From Debaryomyces hansenii CBS767 (lineage: Eukaryota > Ascomycota > Pichiomycetes > Serinales > Debaryomycetaceae): a stretch of DNA of 64,000 nucleotides. Shown here in pieces: positions 38,339-48,823 of this stretch. Each line of letters begins with the position of its first letter. Positions within the stretch are counted from its first letter, which is position 1. The stretch covers positions 1,736,001 to 1,800,000 of the forward strand of contig NC_006049.2 of the NCBI RefSeq assembly GCF_000006445.2, in the 5' to 3' direction. Under the pieces are notes generated by a model, which was not told the DNA's origin, made no database searches, and saw only the letters and a program-made list of their open reading frames with translations. The position numbers were made by a program, and so were the translations under genes.

Positions 38339-41300
38339 TTACCAGTCCAATTCTGGTCCTCCTGAACATCCTACTGAGGGAATTGGTTTCCTTATTGGTA
38401 CCTTAATGTTAAAGGCTTCATCGATATTTTTATATGTAGCTATTGAACCATTACTCTCACTTTCTTGTTTTCTGACCTTCCATCTTGAAGTCCCAAGAAC
38501 TTTATCCAATTCTTCTATGGGAGGTAGTTTGACAAATACTTCACCATTTGATTCCATCACATCAAATAGTGCCACTGATTGTGATGCATCATTTGTGCAC
38601 GAACCTGCCTTATCACTTGCCTTATCAATTATATAATTCTTCTTGTGCAAAGGACAGGAAATATAAGTATTCTTGTTACCGTCCATTGACAAGATGCCCT
38701 GGGATAAAACAAATGCCCTTTTATGACCGCACATATTTTGCGATGCAAATAATTTACCATTAAGTCTGTATACCGCTATTTGGGTATCAGATATTAATAC
38801 ATTAGCGGATGATCCTGCTTCTGAATTGGGTAATTCTTTGGATTGACAAACTTTGACCCAGGATAATGAAGACCACTTGGTATCCTTGAAGACCTCCTTC
38901 GTAACTTCATATTCCGGCCAGTCTACGGGACGTCGTTGACCTCTATCTCTAATAATTTCTACTGTCTCCTGTGCCTTATCGGTATTAACAAACTGCTTGA
39001 AAATATTGCTATACTTATAAGAATCAACGGCAGCAGCCCACTCATCGAAGTACTGACTGACTAGCTGGTTCATTTGTTTTTCCAATTCCATGGCAATTCC
39101 CAACTTATCATACACAACGACTTCTCGCAAATATTCGATTCCTCCATCTAAATTCTCCAACCATCTTGCGGTTCTTTGTAAACGATCTGCGGTTCTAAAA
39201 TAGAACATTAAATATCTGTCTAATAATGGGATAACCTGATCTGGTGGAACATCTGCTTTTAGTAGTTGTGCATGTGCTGGTTTCATGCCTCCGTTACCAC
39301 CCACGTAAAGATTAAATCCATTTTGAACAGCACATAATCCGAAATCTTTCGAGTGGAATTCTGCACAATCACGAACGCATCCAGACACTCCACCTTTCAT
39401 TTTATGAGGAGACCTTATACCCTTGTACCTTTCTTCTAAACGTAATGCAAGACCAACTGAATCACCAATACCATAACGGCACCATGTAGACCCAACACAT
39501 GATTTAACGTTCCTTAAACTTTTACCATAAGCCTGACCAGATTCAAAGCCATATTTTCCCAATTCTTCCCAGATCTTAGGTAGGTCGCTTTTTGAAGCCC
39601 CGAATAAGTCCACCCTTTGAGCACCAGTGATTTTCGTGTATAAATCATACTTACGAGCAATTTCACCTATAGCGACCAATTTTTCAGGGGTGACCTCTCC
39701 TGCACTCATCCGAGGAACTATTGAATAAGTACCATTTCTTTGGATATTTCCTAAATATTTGTCATTCGTATCCTGTAGCCCATGCAAATTCGTTTCTAAA
39801 ATATGACGATTGAATAATGTCGCCAAGATGGATGCAATTGTCGGTTTACATATTTCGCAGCCAAGAGCGCACGGATCAACACCTAAATGGGACATAACCT
39901 CTTTAAACGACTTATATCTCTTAACCATAATTAGGGAAAATAAATCTTGTCTTGATTCTTTATAATGTATACATAACGCCTTTGAAATATTCTTACCCAT
40001 TTTTTTCATCTCCGTATCAAGTATGACCTTTATTGTAGGTTCACATCCACCACAAGCTGTTCCAGCTTTGGTGCAGGACTTTAATTCTCCAAGCGAGTTG
40101 CATGTTCCACTTTTAATTTTTTCAATTAATTTTCCTTTCGTAACATTATGACAAGAACATACTTGGGTATCATCAGGTAAGTCATCAACATCATTGTTTT
40201 CTGAGTTGGATTGCCCAATGATAAAGGTTGATGCAGGTTTTTCCAATGGTTTCCCACTTTTAGTAATAGATGCCAATTTGGTAAATTGAGTGGTATCACC
40301 AACCAATATTCCCCCAAGTAAGTATTTCCCATCATAACTCAATAAAAGCTTAGTGTAATTGGCTTCAATTGGATCATCATAGACAAGAGATTTGACTTTT
40401 TTGATTTTATACCCTTTGGGTAACCTACTTGGTCCATTCTTATCCGCAAAATAATCACCGAATGACGCAACATTTACTCCCATAAGCTTCAACCTAGTTC
40501 CTATATCAGGCTTTGTGAACTGACGTTCAGAATGGTATTTAGCCTGAATGAGGTTGAATGACAAAATGTCTGCCATCATGACTCCGGGTGCTATCAAACC
40601 AAATGTTTGATTATTCCATGATGCGCACTCACCTATCGCATAGATGTAGCGGTTCGAGGTTTTCATAAAATTGTCAACTTCGATACCTCCTTTTTTGGCA
40701 ACTTTCAAACCTGAGCTTCTGGCCAATATATCTTGCGGTTTAATCCCAATAGTATAACATAACAATTGGCAAATTTCTACGTCACCATTATTGTATTGCA
40801 CTTCAAACGACAGCGTGCAATGATCGTATTGTAATTTATTAATGGTGGTGTCTGTTCTTAACTTGACACCCATTTCCGCAATTCGTTCAGTTAATAAATT
40901 ACCACCTTTCTCATCTAATTGCTGTGATAATAACCACTTTGACCTGTGAACTATTGTTACTTCATCATAGCATTCCATATCTAGTAATGCTTTCGCAGCT
41001 TCGAGACCTAATAATCCACCACCAACAATAACTGCTCTTTTTAGTACTGGTTTCTTTATTGTTGATCTGATTGTTTCACTAAAAGAAATCATAGCGTTCA
41101 AGTCATCAATTGTACGATATACAAAACAGCCCAATTTCCTGCAACTCTTCAAATCGCAGAATTCGTTGCTTTGAGACCGGGGAAATAAGTCTATGGGTAA
41201 AACTGCGTAAGATCCTGTTGCAAGGACCAAATAATCATAATGGTACCTTTTTGCATTTGATGTTTCGATATATTTATGCTCCTTTTCGATTTTGGTTACT

Positions 41301-41635
41301 TTTTGATTAACCCTATATTCGCATGTATCTGCATTTTTTTGATCGTAAAACGAGTGAGGTGCAAGTAACAACTTATCAAAATCTTGATGCTCAAAATATT
41401 CTGTCAAGCCGACCCTATTATAGGCTAAATGGGGTTCATCCCCAATTATTGTCAACCTATATTCTCCGGCCGTGTCATCAACTAACATCTTCTCCAAAAA
41501 TGCGAATCCAACCATCCCAAATCCAACAATTATAATATGTTTTTTATTGCAATCATCTTTGAGGACGCTGATTTCTTTGGAAGTTGGTGGAACCCCCCCT
41601 TTAGAAAATGAAATATTATCGTCAGAAGTTTTCAT
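38339..41635 (-). CDS. YNI1: NAD(P)H assimilatory nitrite reductase
   Basis: 1098 residues, normal for fungal NiiA/Yni1. Reduces nitrite to ammonium using NAD(P)H, FAD, iron-sulfur centres and siroheme, in the cytosol. Domain order: FAD/NAD-binding oxidoreductase (about 30-480; IIIVGFGMVGFAFLE and VGGGLLGLEAAKAL), BFD-like [2Fe-2S] domain from about 490 (CSCH...CGGC), ferredoxin-like half-domains, then the 4Fe-4S/siroheme site (CVGSTWC near 712 and CVRDC near 752). A C-terminal Rieske domain follows (CGH near 968, CPLH near 993). All cofactor ligands look intact, so it should be active. It is divergent from the siroheme gene MET1 across a promoter with three GATAAG sites. No nitrate reductase or nitrate transporter is in this window. 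Confidence 0.95.
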   Translation of the reverse strand: MKTSDDNISFSKGGVPPTSKEISVLKDDCNKKHIIIVGFGMVGFAFLEKMLVDDTAGEYRLTIIGDEPHLAYNRVGLTEYFEHQDFDKLLLAPHSFYDQKNADTCEYRVNQKVTKIEKEHKYIETSNAKRYHYDYLVLATGSYAVLPIDLFPRSQSNEFCDLKSCRKLGCFVYRTIDDLNAMISFSETIRSTIKKPVLKRAVIVGGGLLGLEAAKALLDMECYDEVTIVHRSKWLLSQQLDEKGGNLLTERIAEMGVKLRTDTTINKLQYDHCTLSFEVQYNNGDVEICQLLCYTIGIKPQDILARSSGLKVAKKGGIEVDNFMKTSNRYIYAIGECASWNNQTFGLIAPGVMMADILSFNLIQAKYHSERQFTKPDIGTRLKLMGVNVASFGDYFADKNGPSRLPKGYKIKKVKSLVYDDPIEANYTKLLLSYDGKYLLGGILVGDTTQFTKLASITKSGKPLEKPASTFIIGQSNSENNDVDDLPDDTQVCSCHNVTKGKLIEKIKSGTCNSLGELKSCTKAGTACGGCEPTIKVILDTEMKKMGKNISKALCIHYKESRQDLFSLIMVKRYKSFKEVMSHLGVDPCALGCEICKPTIASILATLFNRHILETNLHGLQDTNDKYLGNIQRNGTYSIVPRMSAGEVTPEKLVAIGEIARKYDLYTKITGAQRVDLFGASKSDLPKIWEELGKYGFESGQAYGKSLRNVKSCVGSTWCRYGIGDSVGLALRLEERYKGIRSPHKMKGGVSGCVRDCAEFHSKDFGLCAVQNGFNLYVGGNGGMKPAHAQLLKADVPPDQVIPLLDRYLMFYFRTADRLQRTARWLENLDGGIEYLREVVVYDKLGIAMELEKQMNQLVSQYFDEWAAAVDSYKYSNIFKQFVNTDKAQETVEIIRDRGQRRPVDWPEYEVTKEVFKDTKWSSLSWVKVCQSKELPNSEAGSSANVLISDTQIAVYRLNGKLFASQNMCGHKRAFVLSQGILSMDGNKNTYISCPLHKKNYIIDKASDKAGSCTNDASQSVALFDVMESNGEVFVKLPPIEELDKVLGTSRWKVRKQESESNGSIATYKNIDEAFNIKVPIRKPIPSVGCSGGPELDW

Positions 41636-41781
41636 CCTGGTTAAAAATCAACCCTATCAAGGACCATATAATTTAATTAATAATTTAATGGCATTCTATA
41701 TCTTTAATAGCTAATGGTCTTGTTATCAAAAATGTATCTGATCCGGTGCTCATAACCCGAGAAGCCAATAAAATAATAGTG

Positions 41782-41787
41782 CTTATC
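41782..41787 (-). promoter_or_regulatory. GATAAG site
   Basis: CTTATC on the + strand, in the shared YNI1/MET1 promoter; 27 bp from the next GATAAG. Confidence 0.5.
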
Positions 41788-41808
41788 TCTAATAGCGCGC
41801 TATCTCTA

Positions 41809-41814
41809 GATAAG
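41809..41814 (+). promoter_or_regulatory. GATAAG site
   Basis: Part of the near-dyad TATCTCTAGATAAG, so a GATA half-site lies on each strand. Confidence 0.5.
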
Positions 41815-41941
41815 AGTTCGTCGTATGATTCGGAACAATCAGCGTTCGAATATTTCATAATCATTGGTTTGATCACAAAGCTTTTGACAATATGTAAGTT
41901 TGGTACCACTCCACCCATTTAGTAATTTACGAAACAGAATT

Positions 41942-41947
41942 GATAAG
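41942..41947 (+). promoter_or_regulatory. GATAAG site
   Basis: Third GATAAG of the shared promoter, 240 bp upstream of the MET1 ATG. Confidence 0.5.
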
Positions 41948-42186
41948 GAGTTTTATGTATTAAGTTGATAGCTTTTAAGATAATTGGTTTTTGTCCAATG
42001 AAATTGATTAACATAATCATTGTCTAACAGAAAAGTCCCTTCAGTTTTCCATTGATATTTAAGCATCATACGGGATATCGTAATATGTTGGGTTTTTATG
42101 AACAATCCTTGGTTGGAATTTGCTCAAGTCAATTTTTTACTTACTTTAAACTTACTGTGAAATATTTCTAACATTTAAATCAGAAA

Positions 42187-43770
42187 ATGGTGGATTTAAT
42201 AGCTTCATTTAATTGCAAGGGTGAACACCATCTTATCATAGGGATATCTCGAGTTGCAACCAACCGGATGAATTCTATCATAAATGCAGGTGCGAAACCA
42301 ATTCTTATTGCAGATGTTCCATTCGGATCTCTACCAACTTCAATACAGCATTATATCAAGCTGGGTATAATTAAGCATTTAGAGAGAAATTTCAAAATAG
42401 TGGATTTAACATTGCTTGGTAGAGCAGAATGTAATTTTATTGTTGACAAGGTATTTGTGAGTGTACCAATGTCCCAGAAAGAATTCAAGTATAAAACTTA
42501 CCACGAATGCTGCAGACTAAGAATTCCAATTCATGTGTCTGACTCCAACGAATTTAGCAGCTTTTCAATTTTGTCTACATTTACGTCTGGGGATTTTCTG
42601 GTGGGTGTAACAACTCTGGGTAAAGGCTGCAAGTTATCTGCAAGAATATTAAGAGAAATGCGAAATACGTTACCGCCTAATATCAACGATATTTGTAATA
42701 ATGTAGGGAAATTGAAAGCTCAGATCGAGGAAGAAGATAACTTGAACAGTTTGGATAATAACATGTCTATAGTAGGTGAAAATGACGAAGATGCTACTAA
42801 TACAATTGAACTTATTTCGTTAGTTAAGGAATTTGACATGACAAAAAAACAAAAAAGGTTGCAAAAAATGCTGTGGCTTTTACAAACTACAGAATATTTT
42901 CCACTAAAGGCTTTGGCAGACATGTCGTTAGAGGGTCTTAATCCCAAGAAGAACTTAAATGATTTTAAAGAATCAAATGCAAAGGGAATGATGGGCACTC
43001 GAAAAGGTTCAATATCACTTGTTGGCGCAGGACCTGGATCTGTATCCCTTTTAACCCTTGGATCATTACAAAAAATACAAGAGGCTGACTTAGTGCTCGC
43101 AGACAAGTTAATCCCCCAGGAAATCCTTAATCTTATTCCGGGACATACAAAGCTTTTTATCTCTCGCAAGTTTCCAGGAAATGCTGAGAAAGCGCAGGAA
43201 CAACTATTTCAAATAGCCCTTCATAGTTTAATGAAAGGTGAGAGGGTCGTTCGCTTGAAACAGGGGGATCCTTATATTTTTGGACGAGGGGGAGAAGAAT
43301 ATAATTTTTTCTCTAAGCATGGGTTTGTTCCCAAGATTTTTGCCGGTATTACATCTGCTTTGGCTGCACCACTTCTAGGAAATATCTCGGCGACATTTAG
43401 AGGTATTGCCGATCAGATATTGATATGCACTGGTACTTCTAAATATGGGGATTTCCCAAACTTACCTGACTTCGTTCGGTCTAGAACTGTCGTATTTTTA
43501 ATGGCCTTACATCGGGTCGTTAATTTGGTGCCGATATTAATTGATGAAAAAAAATGGGATCCTCAAGTCCCTGTTGCTGTTATTGAACGAGCATCATTCC
43601 CAGATCAACGAATAATAAGAACAAAATTATCGTTTGTTGCGGAAGCAATTGTCTCGTGTATTCCTAAACCACCTGGTTTGCTTGTAGTAGGATACGCATG
43701 TCAAGCACTCGTTAAACCTAGGGAGGGCGAGAAATGGGTTATCGAAGAAAATCTTGATAATCAATATTAG
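42187..43770 (+). CDS. MET1: Uroporphyrinogen-III C-methyltransferase Met1
   Basis: 527 residues. Makes precorrin-2 from uroporphyrinogen III with two SAM-dependent methylations, the first committed step to siroheme, the cofactor of nitrite and sulfite reductases. The N-terminal 200 residues resemble the Met8/CysG dehydrogenase fold, probably without activity as in yeast Met1. The SUMT domain (about 275-510) has the start SISLVGAGPGSVSLLT and the signature RLKQGDPYIFGRGGEE. Codon 144 (42616-42618) is CTG in the block VTT-CTG-GKGCKL, where related proteins have Gly, Asn or Ser, so Ser is the better reading. Pairing with nitrite reductase points to a nitrogen role besides sulfur assimilation. 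Confidence 0.93.
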   Translation: MVDLIASFNCKGEHHLIIGISRVATNRMNSIINAGAKPILIADVPFGSLPTSIQHYIKLGIIKHLERNFKIVDLTLLGRAECNFIVDKVFVSVPMSQKEFKYKTYHECCRLRIPIHVSDSNEFSSFSILSTFTSGDFLVGVTTLGKGCKLSARILREMRNTLPPNINDICNNVGKLKAQIEEEDNLNSLDNNMSIVGENDEDATNTIELISLVKEFDMTKKQKRLQKMLWLLQTTEYFPLKALADMSLEGLNPKKNLNDFKESNAKGMMGTRKGSISLVGAGPGSVSLLTLGSLQKIQEADLVLADKLIPQEILNLIPGHTKLFISRKFPGNAEKAQEQLFQIALHSLMKGERVVRLKQGDPYIFGRGGEEYNFFSKHGFVPKIFAGITSALAAPLLGNISATFRGIADQILICTGTSKYGDFPNLPDFVRSRTVVFLMALHRVVNLVPILIDEKKWDPQVPVAVIERASFPDQRIIRTKLSFVAEAIVSCIPKPPGLLVVGYACQALVKPREGEKWVIEENLDNQY

Positions 43771-44609
43771 CTTGAATATCTTTAATTGGATGGTTTTTTA
43801 AATACCAATAGATTGTTTCGTAATAATTATTTTAATATGGTTTATATCATGTTCTATATATTTTATGAGGATCTTTATCAAGGTCCCAAGTTCCATGAAT
43901 ATCATAAGTCATGGAGGACAGAGATTTTATGCGCATCATAAATTTTCATAGGAACTCAGAAAAACTACTGTAATCTTGAAATTCTTCTCCTAATTGGCCA
44001 ATAATATAGTAATTTGAGTTATATATCAAAATAAAGATGATAAGCAATCTAATATATGCCGTTATAAAACTTTAATCATGCATATTGAAGTAATCTTATG
44101 TCCTATTCCATTGACGAATTTTTCAAGAGAAAAGCTTATTCTTCAATAGTACGAAACATTATATTTTAATTTGTGTAGTTTTGGTTATCGCGGACGTTAA
44201 CTTACATAGCGAATGAATAACCAAAACTTCTTTATCTCCGACTTCCCAAAACGTATTATTCATTAAGATATTTTTGAAAATCTTAAAAATACGAGCCCAA
44301 TTGCATCTACGATATCACGATTTGCGCTGTTATCTATAGATAAGACAAAATAAACATGAAACAATAAATACTAATAATTGAATACCGATATACTCATTTA
44401 ACCAATCAGACGGGATTTAACAATACCACATTACGATATTATTATACCTATTGGGTAGGTTTGTTCTCTATTTTTCAAAGAGATTTCACAATCATTCAAT
44501 TAAGAAGCTACTATCACAAAGTTTAAAAAATGCATTTTGGAAGTAGTTAAATACTTGTACAATTTCCTCTCTTCTGGATTTAATATACCTATTCAAATTA
44601 ATAAAAAAA
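43771..44609. promoter_or_regulatory. Amino-acid permease promoter with GATA sites
   Basis: 840 bp upstream of the permease gene. GATAAG occurs at 44039-44044 and 44339-44344. The second lies in a perfect 14-bp palindrome, TTATCTATAGATAA (44330-44343), with one GATA core on each strand. CCATGA/TCATGG (about 43893-43914) is a weaker inverted repeat. The pattern suggests control by nitrogen supply. Confidence 0.6.
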
Positions 44610-46370
44610 ATGAAGAATAATCTTGACGTTGAGAGAAATGGAGTCAGAGAATATACCACTTCTCTGGAAAAAAATGACAACATCATTATTGAAGTTGAAA
44701 GCAAGACCGATATTTGCAAACCAGATGGGTTGAATGGGGTACTTGGTTCATTCATGCCAATGGAAAACGCAGAGTTAGACATTAATTCTTCGCTCACAGA
44801 AAACCAGAAGATTGATATTAAAATGTCCCAAGACCCTTTACAAAGATCGCTATCGAAAAAGTATAGCACGATCCTTGCAACAGGCGCGTGGGTAGCTACG
44901 GGGTTTTTAGTTGTTCTTGGTATTCCATTTAGGGCAGCAGGGCCTTTGGGGTCTCTATTGGCCTATATTATCATTGCAAGTATCGTATTTTGTACAGTTC
45001 AAGCTTTAGGGGAACTTTCTGCGGCTTATCCTACTGGTGGTGCATTTATAAAATACAACATTAGATTCATCGATAAGTCCTGGGGTTTCGCTATGAGTTG
45101 GAATTATTATATTCAATATTTGATGATGTTTCCATTGGAGTTATATGCCTTGTCAATTACTATCCAGTATTGGGATCAGAAAACAAACCCATCAACATAT
45201 ATAGCGGTATTTTACACGTTGATAATATTGATCAATATATTTGGATTTAAAGGTTATGGCAATGCAGAATTGATCTTAGCCGCTATTAAACTTATTACCA
45301 TTGCTGGTTTCGTCGTTTGTTCTCTTGTCTTTGTCTGTGGTGGTGGCCCCACAGGAGAATATTTTGGGGGATCATACTGGAATGATCCTGGTTCATTTTC
45401 TCATGGCTTCAAAGGAATTTGTTTTGCATTCGCAACTTCTGCTTTTGCGTTTGCGCGAACTGAATTGGTTGGTGTGGCTGCTGCCTCATCACTGAACCCA
45501 AGAGAAGCTTTACGTAGAGTAGCGAAACATTTTCTATGGAGAACTCTTCTCATATATTTGATTCCGTTGATCTTTGTTGGGTTTCTAGTCAGCTACGACG
45601 ACGAAATGCTCTTAGGAGCTGGTCCATTAAAAGCTTCTTGTGCGCCATTTACACTTGCCATAAAGCGCGCTGGGGTTCAAGGATTGACATCCGTCATGAA
45701 TGCTGTCATCCTTATTTCCGTCTTTTTCATAGGAATCAACTCAATCAATTATTCTGGTCGTACATTAGCTTCATTGGCTGCATGTGGTCAGGCACCAAAA
45801 GTTTGTGGATATATTGATAAGGAAGGAAGACCCATCGTTGCGATCCTTATACAAGCAGTGGTTGGAACAATCGCATTCTCGCGATCCACTCTCATCGGAG
45901 ACATTGCAGTTGATTTCTGTTTATTATTGTCTTCGGTATCATCCATTTTTACGTGGATGTCGATTAACTTCTCTTATATTAGATTTAGGAGAGCTATGTC
46001 AGTTCAAGCTCGTGATCCTAATAATCTCCCTTGTACATCATTATTGGGGGTATGGGGTGCCGTTTACGCGTGTGTAATTAGTTTCTTGGTATTGGCTGGT
46101 TACTTCTGGACCGCATTATTCCCATTGGGTAAAGATCCAGATGCCGAGGAGTTCTTTAAAGCAGGTTTATGTTATGCTATGGTATTCGTCTTTTACTTTG
46201 GTCATAAGTTAACTACGAAGGACTGGAGATTATTTTATAGGGCCTCTGATATCGATCTTGATACTGAGATGACTAAAGCGGATGTACAAAAAATTGAAGA
46301 TATGGACAGGCATGTAACGTTAATGCGGAAGGAGTCATTTTTTGCGAGGTTGTCCAGCTTCTGGTGCTAA
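44610..46370 (+). CDS. Amino-acid permease (YAT/APC family)
   Basis: 586 residues with a polar N-terminus of about 85 residues, about 12 membrane spans and a cytosolic tail ending in FWC, typical of yeast amino-acid permeases. Family blocks include QALGELSAAYPTGGAF, AFARTELVGVAAASS, SGRTLASLAACGQAPKV and YIDKEGRP. The first membrane segment departs from the usual GGTIGTGLF-type substrate-binding motif: it reads AWVATGFLVVLGIP. Specificity therefore cannot be predicted and may be unusual. The C-terminal Cys is a likely palmitoylation site. GATA sites upstream and the nitrite genes next door fit use of poor nitrogen sources. Confidence 0.87.
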   Translation: MKNNLDVERNGVREYTTSLEKNDNIIIEVESKTDICKPDGLNGVLGSFMPMENAELDINSSLTENQKIDIKMSQDPLQRSLSKKYSTILATGAWVATGFLVVLGIPFRAAGPLGSLLAYIIIASIVFCTVQALGELSAAYPTGGAFIKYNIRFIDKSWGFAMSWNYYIQYLMMFPLELYALSITIQYWDQKTNPSTYIAVFYTLIILINIFGFKGYGNAELILAAIKLITIAGFVVCSLVFVCGGGPTGEYFGGSYWNDPGSFSHGFKGICFAFATSAFAFARTELVGVAAASSLNPREALRRVAKHFLWRTLLIYLIPLIFVGFLVSYDDEMLLGAGPLKASCAPFTLAIKRAGVQGLTSVMNAVILISVFFIGINSINYSGRTLASLAACGQAPKVCGYIDKEGRPIVAILIQAVVGTIAFSRSTLIGDIAVDFCLLLSSVSSIFTWMSINFSYIRFRRAMSVQARDPNNLPCTSLLGVWGAVYACVISFLVLAGYFWTALFPLGKDPDAEEFFKAGLCYAMVFVFYFGHKLTTKDWRLFYRASDIDLDTEMTKADVQKIEDMDRHVTLMRKESFFARLSSFWC

Positions 46371-48823
46371 TTTATGCCTATTCCACCGTATAAATATTTA
46401 GAATTAAACTTGATCTGATTCCTAAACCATCTTGTGTTTTTGGCTCCTCGAAACAATGTCTCCTTTTTATAATTCACAATTTAATTAGATCTAAATCGAA
46501 ATTTTTAAAAACATTTTAATTTTGTAAACAAAAATTCTGACCTTTCTATTTTTTCTATTGTTGTATGCATCCCATTGATTTTCCCATTTAATGCACCTGG
46601 TAGAGTTAAAATGGAATTATTCATTTAGAAATAACACTAAGAAATGTAATTTAGTTCGCTTTTGATGTTTCTCATGTACTCGGGATTCACACCGTTTTGC
46701 GAATACCTTTGAGTCTTATGCAAATAAGAATAGAATAATTTCCAAGAAGAGAAATTTGTAAGATAGAAAAGCTCTTTTGTACAATTCTCAAATTACATGC
46801 TCCATTTTCATCCATGTAGAAATGTCCTATCGATGCAATTAGCAACAGCTTGCAAATATACTGCCCGTCACAAAACTAGTCGCAAACTTTGAGTTTTCTC
46901 CAAAGAAATACATAGTCAGATCGCTCAAGTTTAGACTGCTTTGTCATAAACACGTTCGGCCTTGTCCAACGGCATCCCTTTTTATTTTAAATAATGTGTT
47001 CTTGGAATAGTCGGCTAGTGTACCGGTTTTTTAATCATTAACTCTTTCTCATAGCACATTTTATTTGAATTCTATAGAAAAATCCGCGTGACTTGGTAGT
47101 TGTCATCTTTGTAAATTGTTAGCAGCAGAGGAGCACATAAGATTAGAGGTAAACGTCCCGCGTCACCAATAATTGCGGATCCTGTCCCATTTCTACCAGA
47201 AACACTAATATGAAAAACCCCTACAATAGTACCTTGAAAACTATGGACAATTACACCCCAAAAGCGCCTCATTCTCAAACCCTATTCTCTCCAATATATT
47301 TATCAATCTAACATCTCATCCCTATAACCTCCATCTTTAACTCCCCACAGTTTGCTAGTCTACAGCCTATTCCTCGGCTACTTCCATTTACATTATCTTG
47401 TTGGATTACAACCGTTCACTCATTTGGGCTCACCGGGTATTTTTGTCTTCACCGAATAAAAGGGAACAATAGCCTTATGCAACGACGTACGTGTGGCGTT
47501 CTTTTGCGACTCATACCACCAAATCGCCTCTATACCGCCTTAAACTGTCGGCATTCCAAAACCTTGCCTACTCTCGAGGGTTGCGCGGCCACCTGTTTCA
47601 GGGTGCATTAAACACGAGGCAGCGTTTCGCACTTTACTACTGTTCTGCACTAATTGCTGTACTGTTAGCTCCAACGGCCGCCCGGGAACTCAGGGGCGTT
47701 GTTCCCCCCCCCATCTTGATCTCGCGCACTCCACCTCTTCTTTCCGAATATCAGTCCCCCCTACCCTACCTAAACCTTCATGTATCGTAATACTTAGCTC
47801 CATAACCGAAAGCAATGGTAGCACGTTTCTCACCTAAAGAATCCTCGAAACTTGCTCAATATGTATTCAGGGTTGTCTAATCGACCCTACCCCCACTATC
47901 GTCTATTCGCTTCAACCTGCTATTGTACCTTTTTTGTGGCTATACTAAGGCTATACAATTATTACTCATGCGCGATTTATGCGACATCGAATTTTAGTAA
48001 AATTAAACGAGTCCTATTAAGGAGGTACATTTTATGGACTCGTGTGGTCTGAACGCAAGATTGTTAGTGTACCAGTATATACCTTCTGCGGTGACTATTT
48101 CTCATATATGCCACAGATAATATAACGGATATGCGGTACCTCTTACATATTGTGCGGGATTAGGAAATCAATCAACAATTCGCATTATAAAGGTTCAGGA
48201 GTGTAGTTCTCTATAGTGTTTTAACAAAAGGTGATGACAGTACAGATGGAGACCGCCTATAGTAGTTGCGTGATCTAATTGTGGTCACGAGAGAATATAT
48301 GTTGAGTTCACTGAAGATACTGTTCAGACAAAACCGTTCGGATTTTAACGCGATGAGGCGGTGTAAACGTAGGTGTGAAATTCGGTCAATGTGCGCATAG
48401 ACTTATGCTTCCATGTTCGTTACTCCTGGCAGTAAGATGTGCCCCGCCCGTAAAAGTAAAAAATTACTCGAATTTTTACGACAAATGACATTTTGGTGAA
48501 AAAATTTATCTGTCTATAGTACAAAATACTTAGATTTTTAGCTAAACATACCACAGACTTCGAAAGTTAGTGATTTGAGTATAGATAAACAATCTTGACA
48601 CTGAATAGTCAGGAAAGTATAATACATTTGCATTCTTAAAATAGACGATTATAGGCTTGCTTGTTAGTTGTTTTATTAAATTTTAGTTAAAGGTTGAAAG
48701 TTGGATAACTTGAAAACAAACATTCGAATATACCATTGAGGACACATTGATACATTAATTCTATATACACACGCGAGGTTTACACCCACATAGCACGAAT
48801 CACATAATACGAGAGACTTGAAG
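46371..48823. other. 2.45-kb gene-free region with GC-rich island
   Basis: Between the permease 3' end and a small Zn-cluster gene. From about 47290 the + strand becomes pyrimidine-rich. At 47521-47760 I count 131 G/C in 240 bases (about 55%) against the AT-rich background, with a C9 run at 47704-47712 and the palindromes CGGCCG and CCCGGG. STRE-like AGGGG (about 47692) and CCCCT (about 47758) and Mig1-like CCCCGC (about 48441) are present. No frame here has a convincing coding start. The best reading is a very long promoter or 5' leader of the regulator gene, or an unannotated RNA. Confidence 0.5.

Larger units (their letters stand above)
41636..42186. promoter_or_regulatory. Bidirectional nitrite-assimilation promoter with GATA sites
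   Basis: 551 bp shared by the nitrite reductase and MET1-like genes. GATAAG occurs at 41809-41814 and 41942-41947, and its reverse complement at 41782-41787. The sequence around 41801-41814 is a near-dyad, TATCTCTAGATAAG. GATAAG is the site of Gln3/Gat1-type activators in nitrogen catabolite regulation. By a rough base-composition estimate fewer than one copy would be expected by chance. Confidence 0.65.

Noticed and set aside
47072..47278. 68-codon frame on the minus strand
   Set aside because: It begins at TTG with an ATG two codons in, is short, and has no recognisable feature or context.
47491..47790. 99-codon open frame in the GC-rich island
   Set aside because: It begins at GTG and has no internal ATG or family resemblance. 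Open frames are expected by chance where GC is high.
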